Shown: positions 21,796 to 33,630, counted from the stretch's first letter. The stretch: DNA of 64,000 nucleotides from Isoetes taiwanensis (GCA_021234155.1 JAJEKV010000003.1:8492413-8556412), one strand, 5' to 3'. Notes: generated by a model from the letters alone, not told the origin. Numbers and translations are program-made.

Positions 21796-22555
21796 GCAAG
21801 CTCAGACATACAAGATGAAAGGGCTCTCCTCCTGCAAAATCGGCAGTATTATACATATCATATCAATATGTTTTTTGGGTGTCAGGCATGAGCGTTGATC
21901 GATTTAATCGCATGACAAATTTAAACGCATGATGAACCACGCATTTTAAACACATGACGAACCACCATAGGAAGATCCATTTGGCAAGAGGTGTTTTGAT
22001 GGCCATCCATAGTACTAGGGGTTGCAGTCGCAGTGCCTTTCTGGATATTAAAATATATGCAATGCTTGCTAAGTTTGGAAAGTTAGTTTGCGAACGTTTA
22101 GTCCTTAGCATAGGACAATGATAAAATTCGGTGGCAATACCAAACAGATTTCATGCTTCCAGTGGTTTGCAAAGTGCAATTTGTGAGTCCATAAAACGAA
22201 TATTTTAGTATTATCTCCATAAACTTGCCCCTAAGGCTAGCATATTTCATATACCCTTCCTCTTCTTTCCACCAAAAATTTTCATCTCTTTGATGGTAAA
22301 ACTTCCTATGCCTTAATTATCCATTTATTCCAATCATATCAATCATCCACAATCTTTTGCCCCTCAATCCATATCGATTGAAGGCAAAGAAGAAGATAAC
22401 AAAGAACCACGTGGAAAAGGTAACCAAAATGTAAACGACACCATTCTTTGCAGATTGGCCATAGACAATATATGAATAATCAATAGCATAGAATATAAAT
22501 AACAATTTTATGCACTTTGTTTTCACTCAATAACATCATTTTTTTAACCATCTAG

Positions 22556-22573
22556 TGGCGGCGAAGGCCGCCA
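22556..22573. repeat. Short GC-rich hairpin
   Basis: TGGCGGC GAAG GCCGCCA: 7-bp perfect arms with a 4-base loop in AT-rich surroundings. A longer related palindrome lies at 44446-44467. Confidence 0.7.
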
Positions 22574-22689
22574 TGACAAATTCTTGTATGTCTAAGTGAT
22601 ACCTTAAGTGTTTATTTTTTTCGTTTTTCATTGGTTGACCATCGAAAATCATAAAATAGGTATCATTAAAACCAATAAGGGTACCTTCG

Positions 22690-23070
22690 CACCCGCCTTT
22701 AAATTAGGATTAAGTTAAATTTTTTAACTGCCTAGTTAAACTAATAAAAGATCCTTACCTTCGCACCAAAATTAAGTTAATTTTCCGTTAAGACTTTAAC
22801 TTAACGGAAACTAGTTAAATTCTTTCGTACCAAACAAAATTAGGTTATTTTTCTTAACTTGACGGTAAATAAAAAAAGGGGTTCACACATGCCTTAGTTA
22901 AGTTAGTGCTAACCTAAGACTAACAACAATTCTTTCACATATCTTTCGTTAAGTTAGTGCTAACTTAATGCTAACGGCAAATGCTTCGCACATGCCTCCG
23001 TTAACTTAATTTTTTTAACTCATTTTTTCGTACATGCCTCCGTTAAGTTGAGTTCTTTTGGGTTGCTCCT
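22690..23070 (+). repeat. TTAAC/GTTAA-rich degenerate repeats
   Basis: Variants of gttaagttagtgctaactta and of ttcgcacatgcctccgttaa occur several times in both orientations, giving many small stems. No coding frame. The same stretch is present in A' at about 52010-52380. Confidence 0.6.
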
Positions 23071-23271
23071 AAAGGGCAAACCCTCACTTACGTGAGTATA
23101 TCTCGATATATACTAGGATATCCCCCCTAACTAGCTTAAACTTGCTATTAGAAGTAATTTTTCCATAATTATATGCCACGCTCAAGCCCTCCTTGTGGCC
23201 TTGCAGTAGGCACCTTCTAGCAGAGACATATTATCCATTTTCAAGCTGACTGTGAGGACAGTCTCATTTTT

Positions 23272-24150
23272 CTACGCCCTTGGGGTAGAGAGTCTTGTTA
23301 AAGGATGCCCAAGGCTTGTTAGACTACAGATAAATTGCTGTAAATCTATGTCGGATAAGGCCCTTCAGGCGATTGCAATACGCTGCAACGACGTGGGTTC
23401 CTTAGGCTTATGTAGCTATGCTAGGTCCATTTAGGCTTGTGTAACGATGTTACGGTTACTGACAGGAGGGTACCATATCTTTTAGGCTTGTGTAACAGTG
23501 TTATGGTTACTGACAGGAGGTTACCATATCTTTCGGATGCTTGCAGCGAGCAAACTGGAGAAGTTGCATTTTACTAAGTGTGTTAGTGATGTGGGTGTTT
23601 TGAGTTTGGCAAATGGTTGTCATCTTTTTAAAAGCATCTCCTTATCTGATTATATCTGATGGTTCTATTACCTTAATTGCACAAAATTATAAATTTCTTG
23701 AAGAAATAATTCTACGCAAAAATACTTCTATTAAAAGCATTGCTATAAGATGTAGCCATTCAATCAAGAACTTGCAGTTGGAATGGTGTACACATCTTAT
23801 AGATGAGAATATCATTGCTTTTTCCTCATTGCAACATTTTAGAGAAACTTGATTTGCAAAACTGTTCAAGCATCAATGATCATGCAATATAGAAAATTAC
23901 AAATGATATGTTATTGTATGAGGGAAATCTTACTCAACAACTGTCCAACAACTGTCCAAATATAACTGACGTAGGTTCATAAAAAATTGCTGCAGCCTGT
24001 AATAACATCAAGCTATTGGAACCCAAATATTGTCCTCACATTATAGCCACAATAGAAGTTGTTGCAGCCATGAAATTTCCTTGTGGATGCAAGGCATATG
24101 CAGACTTGCATGAAACCAGTAGCTTTGTCAATTTGGAGTACAACAAATAA
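23272..24150 (+). pseudogene. LRR protein remnant (F-box/LRR, AMN1-like repeats)
   Basis: Plus-strand pieces in changing frames read GVESLVKGCPRLVRLQINCC, KSMSDKALQAIAIRC, CVSDVGVLSLANGCHLFKS, GSITLIAQNYKFLEEIIL, SIAIRCSHSIKNLQLEWC and, near 23945-24010, LSNNCPNITDVG followed by IAAACNNIKLLE. These are cysteine-containing leucine-rich repeats of the kind in F-box/LRR (Skp2/AMN1-like) proteins: a Leu-rich strand, C..(I/M)(S/T)D, then a helix ending in GCP. No F-box is seen upstream. Frameshifts, stops and a 51-bp tandem duplication at 23431-23532 break it. In an active gene the repeats would bind the substrate of an SCF ubiquitin ligase. Confidence 0.78.
23431..23532 (+). repeat. 51-bp tandem duplication
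   Basis: Both units run ttaggcttgtgtaac...gttactgacaggagg.taccatatctt. The duplication sits inside the LRR remnant and disrupts it. Confidence 0.88.
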
Positions 24151-24159
24151 TGTAAAGGT

Positions 24160-25700
24160 AAGCATTTCCATTTTCCACTTACATCACTGAGTTAGCTCCT
24201 ATCAAGTGAGAATACATTACAGAACAAAGTGAATGTAGGAAAAAATTGAATGAAACAGAAAACGTGCATGGATTAACTAGCATATACGTTTATTATGATT
24301 AGAATTTTTTCTCACTAGAATGCCTATAGGCTATCCTGCTCAATCGTTGTTGTCTGATCAAGCTGTTATCCTTAATCTGTTACAGAATAACATTATTTCA
24401 TGTTAGAAATTGCACGCACTAGATTATTTCCCTACTAAATTACATGTTACTAGATTGTTTTCTCAATTGCAAAATCCTGTATTATGACAACTTCATAGTC
24501 CATGCATGGTTATGGAATGCTGCTGAGCCTGCATTACGTTGGTGGATATATACGATTGTAGAAGGATTGTTGATGACACCTACCCCAACAAAGGCTCATG
24601 TATAGACTAAAATAATGCATGAAGACTCACTTCTTCCATGCTTCTTAGAGCAGCACACACCCATCCTGCAAACAAACCAGACATACTACTGAAGTACGAA
24701 ATAAACAGGAAGGAAAGACACATTCTAATTTTTGTTTTGCTCTAACATTTTTAGATTTCCTCCAGCAAATTTCTAAATCGAAATTATTGCAAAGGGTTTG
24801 AATTGCAAAGACTAATTCTGAAGCTTTGAGAAAAGGAAACGAGAGGGTAGTGTGTTGGCATAAAACTTTCAAAACTTAAGATGCAATAAGTATTTGGCAT
24901 AAGCAGATTTTATATAGCCTGCATTTCTGGTAACTAATCCATTCTACATCCCAGGGATCATGATGAATTACTAAACAAGTAACAGATCCGTTCTGGCATA
25001 TGCAATTACATCTGGAATGGAGATATGAAATGGCCCCCTAGGTGCAAACCTAGGTGAACAAAGATGGTCCTTGTCCTTTTAATCCTTCCTTGATTCATTG
25101 CTCAGGCTGGATTTATTTAAAACACATGCCTTAAACATCCCCACACTGCTCAAACTCTTAAATTCATGTGCTCCTGCGAGCATCTGCAGATTCAGCATAA
25201 TGGGTCTGTCTTCTACCTCGTCCTGAAGCAAGCTGCCAATTTTTTCTGCCGGATTTAGGGGTTTTCGTCACACAAGTCGTTCTCTAGAGATAATTTTGGC
25301 TATTTTCTTAAATGCAGATTTGGGGCTTTTTTTCCATGGATTCTTCTGTTCTTCTTATTTGTTATATCCCTGTCATTGTTTATAAGCTAAGATTTTCTAT
25401 AACGCAAAGCTAAACCCACCATGATTCCGAATGTTGATTCCAAAAGGGCTAGTGATCAACCTAACAAATACTACTCTATCATCTATTGGACTTCTGGTTT
25501 ACGTGACAATTCAATAAACCATCTGTAACCTGTCAACACCTCTGGCCTTTCCATCCTATAGGTTCAATAGATTCAAAGTTTACAATTTCAATACATCACG
25601 AGATTCGAAAACACTGGCTGACCTGATTGCAATTACGCCTATGCGACCAACGTTCTCCGTGATCAGCGACCACTGCGACCAGCGCCGCCGTATTCGAGCT
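24160..25700. other. Gene-free stretch of block A
   Basis: AT-rich sequence without a recognisable coding frame, repeat array or RNA gene. Some of it may be intron or 3' flank of the LRR remnant. Confidence 0.5.
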
Positions 25701-25713
25701 CAGATATCAGCAT

Positions 25714-25741
25714 TTAAAGTGACCTACAGAGGTCACTTTAA
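25714..25741. repeat. Perfect hairpin, 12-bp arms
   Basis: TTAAAGTGACCT, spacer ACAG, AGGTCACTTTAA. It is preserved without change in A' (about 55029-55057) although the bases around it differ. A half-site, cttaaagtgg, follows at about 25797. Confidence 0.85.
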
Positions 25742-26571
25742 GTTTTAGTTCATTTTTTATTTTGGGTTAACTTTACATTAAATTTTGTAACTTAACTTAA
25801 AGTGGTCTGAAGGGTGTTTGGGTTAGGAATTTTAGGTTAATAAAATTAACAGAATCTATCTTGTTAATTTGGGTTTTTTCCGATTTGGAGAAAAACTTTT
25901 TTGAAATTTTTTAAAAGTTATTTTAGTGAGAGACTCGTCTGTAGGAGGAAAACCGGCAATAGATAGGCATATCTTTCATCACAGCAGTGTACAAACATTT
26001 TGAAAAAATATCTAAGGTGGAGGGTAGGGTAGTCCACCAATTCGATCTGACTACCCACTAATAATCATAAAGGGAACCTGCCATAGGAACAACCCAGGCC
26101 CCTTAAGACGACGTAAAGTAAGAAAGGCTAATAGGAGGCAACATGCGAAAGTTTATCACCGGGATGAAAAACCCTGCCCTTTCGGGTTTTCAAGGAAAAC
26201 CCTAATGATAAACGTTCGCCCGATGGCTTCCAAAGAAAAGCCCGGGCCGTCAAAGTTGATATCATTGAGGAAAAAATCGAGGAAGCACGAGATGGAGGTC
26301 GCAATTCGAACGATGCATCTCAAACTCGATGGGAGAGCCGAACACAAGAAAGAAATAGCCATGATCACCTGAAAACCTAGGAAAAAAGAAAACAAACAGA
26401 ATGCATTAGACGTTGGAAAAGTAACTCAACAAAGTCGCCATAGGATGAGATGACCTGAAAAGAAACAATATAAAAGGAAGCAATTAACTCAAAAAATAGA
26501 AGCCATCATGCCGGCTCGGCGAAGCCTCCCAAGGGGGTTGGTCCATGACAAATCACAATCCTCCGATAAGA

Positions 26572-26735
26572 GAAGGGGTTGGTCACGCGAGCCACGCGAC
26601 ATAATAGCATATCTTAAAACAACATAACCTCTCAAATACAGAGGGGCTGGTCACGCGAGCCACGCGACATAACATCATATCATAACCTCTCAAATATAGA
26701 GGGGCTGGTCACGCGAGCCATGCGATATGGAATCA
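26572..26735. repeat. Minisatellite, three 58-68-bp units
   Basis: Units share ggtcacgcgagccacgcgac followed by ataacctctcaaata.agagg. The cacgcg...cacgcg core is itself a short direct repeat. Corresponding units in A' lie at 55870-56015. Confidence 0.85.
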
Positions 26736-27332
26736 CAAATCAAAATGAAAAAAACATGAATGCAAACAACTAGGATGGGGAGGGAGGGAACTAAGACCCA
26801 AAAAAACTGTTGTGAGAAGATGCCGATAATGGAGAAAGAGCCCAAAGACGTAATATAGCCTCGTCTCTCCCCAAAATGGCGATCCGACGGTGTCGAATCG
26901 CATGCATTTTGGTGAGAGGCTCGTTTGTAGGGGGAAAACCGGCCGATCAAAAGAGAACTTCTATAAGATGATGAGCAAGGTGTGATTGCCACTATAAAAT
27001 TGACATATGTTGAACGAGCATCAGGAAAAAAGCAATACCATGTCTAACAATATAAGAGAAGAAATCAAAACTTCCAAATGTAATTGCCAAGATATGAAGA
27101 TTGCTAAATGTATCAAAGTGGTTACGAAGGAAACCTGGTGGGGAACTAAAAACTACTAAACCCTAGGAACAATTTTGGAACTAATAGAAAGAAATCATGG
27201 CAAACAAATCTAAATGGCAACTAAACAAAAAAACACTCGGGACTAATAGTGGCAAATAAATAAAAGGAATAAGAAGTCATTTGTAAGGAAGACGGTTGAA
27301 TAAGAAATCATTTTTAAAAGATACGATTAATT

Positions 27333-27396
27333 AGGAGACTCGAACCTTCACCACCAACATATAAGTCAAACCTTTAACCACTAGGCTAAACCAATT
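27333..27396 (-). ncRNA. tRNA-derived SINE-like sequence with pol III boxes
   Basis: On the minus strand GGTTTAGCCTAGTGGTTAAAGG contains a good A box (TAGCCTAGTGG) and, about 30 bases on, GGTTCGAGTCTCC is a good B box. The spacing suits an internal RNA polymerase III promoter of a tRNA-derived SINE. It does not fold into a full tRNA: the acceptor stem and anticodon arm cannot be closed. No A-tail is evident. It also occurs in A' at 56616-56680. Confidence 0.55.
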
Positions 27397-27729
27397 ATAA
27401 CTGTTAAAACACAAATTGAGGTTTCATAAAACCGTCATATGCTGTGAATAGGCAACCGAACAAAAGGCGGCAGAGAAAAGAGACAACTCTGGAATGCTAA
27501 AAACGAAGAACAAAAGAACGGGTAGAACAAATCCGATCACAAAATCAAACCAGAGGGAAGAAGATCTATGCTTGATGATCAGAATTAGACAAGTAAGAGC
27601 GATTTACAAAAGGAAGCAACCGATTTTTCCAAATATACAGGTATGGGAGCAAAAGGGGAAAAATATTAAACAGCCACAGATCGATCCAATGAAATCGCTG
27701 GTTAATCATAGAATACTTAAAGCGCTCAA

Positions 27730-28172
27730 TCACATGAGGATTTGATGCAGTACCTTCCAAGATCCATGCATGCAAGCCAAAATTCGAGAGCCAAAGCGAG
27801 CAAGAATCATTCATAAAACTGATAGATCTACAAATGTGTGCACGTAAGAGAAGCAAAGGAACGAAAACATGAACGAATCACGTGAGAATTTGATGCAGAA
27901 CCTTCAAGATCCATGCATGCAAGCAAAAATTTCATAGCCAAAGCGAGCAAGAATCATTTATAAAACTTATAGATCCACAAATTCGTGCATGTAAGAGACA
28001 CAAAGGAACGAAAACATGAACGAATCACATGAGAATTTGATGCAGGACCTTCAAGATCCATGCATGCAAGCAAAAATTCCACGGCCAAAGCGAGCAAGAA
28101 TCATGCCTAAAACTTACAGATCCACAAATTGGTGCATGCAAGAGAAGCAAAAGAATGAAAACATGAACTAAT
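27730..28172 (+). repeat. Three ~148-bp tandem repeats
   Basis: Units begin at 27730, 27878 and 28025 with tcac.tgag.atttgatgca, and each contains agatccatgcatgcaagc, agcgagcaagaatcat and ggaacgaaaacatgaac. The internal tgcatgca is palindromic. A' has the same array at about 57010-57455. Confidence 0.92.
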
Positions 28173-28310
28173 AATCAATGCTTGGCCGACAACTAAGACC
28201 CAAAAAAACTGATGTGAGAAGACGCCGATAATGGAGAAAGGGCCCAAAGACGTATATATAGCCTCGTATGGCGATCCGACGGTGTCGAATTGCATGCATT
28301 TTTCTAAGGT

Positions 28311-29520
28311 TTATGGGATTTTGGATGCCGGAATAAATACCCGACTTTCCAGAAATCGAAGATTTTTTTTTCGTTGTTAAGGCAAATCCTTCGTTTCTCA
28401 TCCGATTGCAGGTGGATGCATGCCACGTTTGATAACCTCAAGGTTTTTCGGCATGCAGGCTCGAAGAATTATTTTATCTGATGATTTTGATCGCACAGAA
28501 GAGCCCAGATTTAGTCTTTCTCAAGCTTGGCTATTGGCCGTATCATCTTAGGGGACCTTAATAGCATAGAAGCAGGATGGCAGGTAAGTAATTTTCTCTT
28601 ATTTTTTCTGATTCTACAGAGGTATAGGAATCGTCCCAACTAAGGGTTCTTTTTGTGTCGATGCTCAAGAAAATTGATTTTGCATTTGTTGAGGTGGAGG
28701 TAATTGGAATGATGGAGACCTGTTTAACTTATTTTCTAGGCACGCACACCTTTGAGCAAGATATGCTTGCTCCAGCTCTCAAATTTCAACTATGTATTTG
28801 TTTGTAACAACAGTTGATACAAATATCTAGTATTATAACAGGGGGTTTTTTTTGTATTTTTGTACAGTTTTTGCTATGGTTTTCATATGATTTGATGGGA
28901 GTATTGTGCGAGGCATACTAATCAGTATATCTAGAGCGCACACTGTATTCTCGTATTCGAATGCCATATTATCTATGATTTTGCAATGGTTTAGCTTTGA
29001 ATATTTCTCCATGAAAAAACCAATTATTTTTTAGTCCCCAGAAAACACATGCAAGCATCGGGCTCTCTTATTTTAGGGTTTGTGGACAAGAGGGCATGCT
29101 TTAGGGTTCTACAGTCCATTTTTTTTCTCTGAATTCGAGATCTTGGTTTTCCGTTTGTTCTATCCTTCTGTTGGTGGACCGAGTTCTCTTGAGGCAGCCG
29201 ACTTTCTAAAGCAGCGACGATCCTTGTATGCAGCCGTCATCAAATCCTACACAAAACTAAACTTGCCGGATGTTGCTACTGGGATTTGAAAGGGTTCAGA
29301 ATAGAGCCGCTGGAGTCCCAACAAGAAAAGGTAATCAATGCCTGAGCTTCGATTTCTCTCTTCGATTATTTCTTGAGCTTTTTTCCATCCCAAAATTGGT
29401 GTAAACTGGTTTATGCATTGGTGTTTCTAATAGTTTTATTCGGCACTAGGCTTTTTTTCTCATAATATACAGGAATTTCAAATGGAAACCAACGTTCTAT
29501 AACCTGATTTACTCTTTCCT
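28311..29520 (+). other. Non-coding with one possible exon remnant
   Basis: Mostly AT-rich non-coding sequence. Near 29190-29290 a plus-strand frame reads FLKQRRSLYAAVIKSYTKLN then LPDVATGI and ends at TGA. It has the look of conserved protein, with basic and hydrophobic residues in helix-like spacing, but I cannot name the family. A' carries a more broken copy near 58465-58560. Confidence 0.35.
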
Positions 29521-29523
29521 GCT

Positions 29524-29870
29524 TCAGAACCGGCTCTTGATCCTAAGTCTAAAATCTGCGAGGTGTCTTTCTCCAGTCTCAGGCATTGGATTCCCCCATG
29601 TCCTGTTCAGATCTTTAGGCATTGAATCCAACATTGTTCTCCATTGTTGCTCTCTTAGTTCCCTCTTTTCCTTTGCAAGTGCAGAATGTGTCATGGCTGC
29701 CCGTCGTAATGACCCATCTGGGTTCTTAACTATCTTCAGAGGTGTCAATGGAATACATGATTTGGCCCCTAAGGAATGATAGTCCATCCTCGTTAACCTC
29801 AATTTCCCTATCATCATTTTTAGGCAATTCGCTACAGAAAACATGGCATTTAGCCATTTTCATGACAGCA
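29524..29870 (-). pseudogene. DHX8/PRP22-type RNA helicase N-terminal fragment
   Basis: The minus-strand frame reads KIVKNPDGSLRRAAMTHSAL, then AKEKRELREQQWRTMLDSMP, then KDLNRTWGNPMPETGERHLA. This is the conserved region just ahead of the helicase core in plant DEAH helicases of the DHX8/PRP22 type, which release spliced mRNA from the spliceosome. In a neighbouring frame upstream (about 29795-29865) REIEVNEDGLSFLRGQ continues the family's acidic linker, so a frameshift lies near 29790. After GERHLA the match stops. The helicase motifs are absent from the window, so this is debris. The plus-strand frames over it have no family resemblance. Confidence 0.78.
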
Positions 29871-30109
29871 TATCTTCTTCTTTATTTTGAGATGGCTTTG
29901 GGTTCCGTGCCAGGGAACACCGCATCTTACGCCGCATGCAGCGTTCCCTTCATTCTTGCGTTCCCCCTTGCGAGACGCTCGGCGTCGGCATTGATTGCCA
30001 TATTTGAATCCGCAGAGCTCCCATGCAAACCTTCTTCTTTTCACTCCCTTCTTCTACGATTTTTGGCATTCAGATTAATCCGTCCGTTTTTTCCTTCCTC
30101 GATCTACTG

Positions 30110-33100
30110 AGCGATGCCGAGGTCAGACACAAAAGCTTCAATATGGAACTCTCTATCTTCTAAAGCTTTTGCAGCCAGATCTTTGATTCTAGAGACCTTC
30201 TGGCAGGAATATTGCATGCAATAATTGGGTTATTGGTTACTACGCAGTTGCATTGTTGCCTGGATGTTTTTCGTTGCATCCTGATTATGGGGACGACTTT
30301 GATCTTGCATCTTGATTTAATTAAGAACAAAATGCTAAATAAAGCAGAGGAGGCCATTCGAATCCATCTTCAAGGCTTTGATGTTCGTAGCTCTCAATTT
30401 GTTTCTTGATACTCCCATCAGATGTCGTTTTCAGAGTTCCAATTCTACATTTTGTGCTACCACAAGCTCTTTAGAAGCTTCTAATTAGTTGCCAGGTTCG
30501 TGTGTCTTTATAGTTCTTATTTGCTTGCTCATCTACAGCTCTATTTGCATCAAATATACATGCATAAGTATTTCGAATTTGGGCTTGCATACGCCAATAG
30601 CAGACTTTAGTTTGTCCAGTTTACCCTATGCATCTGATTTTGCAGCCATGTTTTTCAAAATTATAACATCGTTCATGATCAAGGAGACATTTCCTTCAGT
30701 GGCATTCAACTCTTGGCAAATGCATTGGACTTCAGCAAAAATTTCTGGAGGAGCAAATTGGTTTTTTTCCTTTCAAATCTTGCAAAAGGTTTCTAAGACT
30801 TATTTTTAAATTTTAGCTTGCTTTTCAATTTTTATTTACTTACGGGTTGAGTTGTTTGATATTGCTAATATTGTCCATGGCAAAGTTTAGAGTTATTCTC
30901 TGTCTACAAGTTAAACGAAACATGTTTTTTTTTTTTGCATTTCTTTTACAGAAGTCCCAAAAGCAACCCCTGTTTACTGTGCAAGAGAATCTATTGGAAG
31001 ACTTAAAGAAAGAATTGATCTCGATGATTAGTTTTACCGATTTTGGCTGCTTTTCTAACATTGTTTTTGGTTTACAGAGCAGATCCTCGCCACCATGTTC
31101 GCCTAGATATTCTCTTGAGAATTGCAGCCATATGAGGTTAGAGATATGATGCTCATCCATTTTGCATCTGATGGAGGGTATTAGTTTGGTCGAGGTATTC
31201 ATATTACACAATCTTATATTCTGTTATGAAGAATTTGTTGAATTGTTGTCGAAGATAGGTTTAAGTAGAAGGAACACATGCTATGCTTTAATTTGTTCTT
31301 TCTTTGCTTAGATAATCCAGTATAGAAATTATAAAGAGGGTATGTGATTTTTGGATTCATGAGCTAATAATTAGTAGTGCAAAAACTAACTCTGACATCC
31401 AGCATTGCAGAAGCTCTGCTGCAAAGGCATCATACAACTATGGCCCTAATATGTGAACAATCATGCTTCTTAGAGGCATCAATACCCAGCATGTATTGCT
31501 TAGAAAAATGGTTCTGAAAAGCATTTACACATACTGGTTTACAATAGAATAGAATAGAATAGTATTTTTAGCATATGATGATATATTTTCAATTATCCGA
31601 GTAAAGATATTAATAACAAGATTTGGACGGATTTCTATACAGGTCTATGCATGGATTACCAACGGGGCATAGATAGGGATTCAATGTCGTTCAAAATAAT
31701 CTGTCTGATCTTGATATATATCTGAATAGATATATGTGTGAACAATGTCAGAGACAGGGGTTGGACCAGGGACAGAGAAGGTGAAGGATCTTGACATAAA
31801 TAAAGTCAAAGAAATACAACAGTCTTTCTTCTGGCAGCATGTATCTATGATGGCTTAGTAGATGCCGGGCAGTATTATATTGCTTCGATGGCTTCAGTTT
31901 ATGGCATTCATTGCTTTTGTAATTCAGGCAGCATGCTCTAATTTTGTATTGGCCATCACAAATAAACCACTTACGCGCACACTAGAGCAAGGTCAATCAT
32001 AGACTTTTTGTTTACAATATATGGACCTACAAGATTATTGGTAATACTCTTGGCAGTTACTTTCATAGACTTTATGTTGAGTAATTCCTAAGCTGTTGTA
32101 AATCTATGTTGAAAGAACGTTGGGAGCCAAAGTCCCCAGTGCAGATCTTGATTTGAATGAATGGTTAGATGTGAGGGCATCTATGTTATAGGGTGAGATT
32201 GATTTGACATTACATTGACGAGACTTTAGCGTTAAACTCATAGCAATTTTGAACTTGGCCTTTCAGTTTTTTGGATTTTACTCTTTTAAGTGCTGATAAT
32301 GTCCTTGGTCCAGCAGATGAAGTCCCCCCACCCAAATGAGAAGGTTTACGTTTTAAACCCTAGATGGTGATTTTGTTTGGAGATGTTATGTTCAGATATA
32401 AGTCCTGACCTGTAAAATAAAAGAGAGTGTAATGAGCATATCTTATATGCATAGCAAGAATGTATTAGCAGTGATGGATTTAATTGAGTTCTCGATTGAA
32501 GATTCTATTTTGCAGCTTTGTCATTCGTGTATAATTCCTTCAATTATTTAGCTTAAATTTGCAGATCCAACTAAATATGAAGTTGGGTGGGGCTTTGAAC
32601 CCTTTATAGCTCAAATTTTAGAATGGAACCATTTGTGGGGCTTCCTATGCATGGTATGTATAGCTATGTCTAGAATTCCAGTCTTTAATTATGAAATATT
32701 TGGTAAAACCCACTTTATACAACCTTCACTTATTTTATGCAACAAAATGCATATTTTTTTAGACTTAAAATGATTAGAAATGTTAAGCACGTCAATGATC
32801 AATATGTAAGCTAGCTTCATGCACTTTGACTTATGAAGTTTTTGGCACAATGGATATGACATATATTTAAAAGGCTCCATGCAGGCTATTCTTGGTTCCA
32901 CACTCCTTCCATTGATATAAAGATATTACCAAACCATAAGAAATCGATTATCTCTCATTTATTAGACTAAACATAAATAAAGCCCCTTATGATATGTGAA
33001 TGCAATTGACGCTCTGCTATTAGAGGCTGGTCACATGAAGGTGTTGACGGGGAAGAATCCCTGTCAATCATCTAAACGGGAAGGGTCACATGCAGCCAAC

Positions 33101-33600
33101 TGACAAGAACGGAGCCCTATTGACAAGGATTGCTTCCCCAGGCTCCTGCCCTCGGTTGAATGGGTTCCTGTTGACAGGAATCTGTTTGATTTCAAACGGG
33201 TGGCTTCTATTCTCCATCTAGCACCGTAGATTTTGAACCCTCTTGCTGCGTGAAAGGAGTAGGACGGCTCTCTGGTTCATATCCTATCAAAGCTTCATGT
33301 GACCCTGCACAAAACAAAAGGGTTCCGTCAACGGGAAATAATCCCTGTCAACAGCTTCATGTGACCAGACCCTTATGCACGAGACTCTTACACGTGATTT
33401 CTTGAACTGTACATATTTTGCATCAACGTGATTTGGTTTATAACTTTTGCAAGTTCATTGTTCACAAAGGTCCATATGTAGCATAATAACAGGGGGTTTT
33501 CTTTGTGTTTTTGTACGCTTTTCACTAAGGTTTTTCTATGGTTTCGTGATGTATTCAAATGGATGTACTAATGCGTACATCTAGAGTGCACCATTTCTGA
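30110..33600. other. Gene-free stretch of block A
   Basis: I recognise no gene. A weak possibility exists around 30110-30800, where both strands have short frames in both copies of the block, but none extends or matches a family I know. An AATAG microsatellite lies at 31544-31565. At 32295-32971 the sequence shows no difference from A' on reading, unlike the rest. Confidence 0.45.
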
Positions 33601-33630
33601 GCCGTTGATTTTAGCCTTTTTTTTTTTCAA

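Larger units (their letters stand above)
26130..28310 (-). mobile_element. Inverted relative of the 14976-21417 pyrimidine block
   Basis: The plus strand is purine-rich here, so the minus strand has the same pyrimidine bias as 14976-21417. Three landmarks correspond in reverse complement: ttatcggc.tcttctcaca.cag (minus strand at about 26815 and 28215, plus strand at 15057 and 20817); the regulatory-looking gctatat...cg context next to it; and agggttttcc.cgaaaacccg (minus strand at about 26200, plus strand at 21190). The module at 26795-26912 is itself repeated at 28190-28301. A minisatellite sits at the position equivalent to the one in the plus-strand block. Confidence 0.55.

Noticed and set aside
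26572-28172. Regularly spaced repeats resembling a CRISPR array
   Set aside because: Whole 58-148-bp units repeat head to tail without unique spacers. These are plant tandem repeats.
29742-30110. 122-codon plus-strand frame
   Set aside because: It overlaps the helicase remnant on the other strand and shows no family resemblance; it is not preserved in A'.
32689-32901. 70-codon minus-strand frame identical in A and A'
   Set aside because: Identity covers the whole 675-bp island, coding or not, so it does not indicate selection on the protein.
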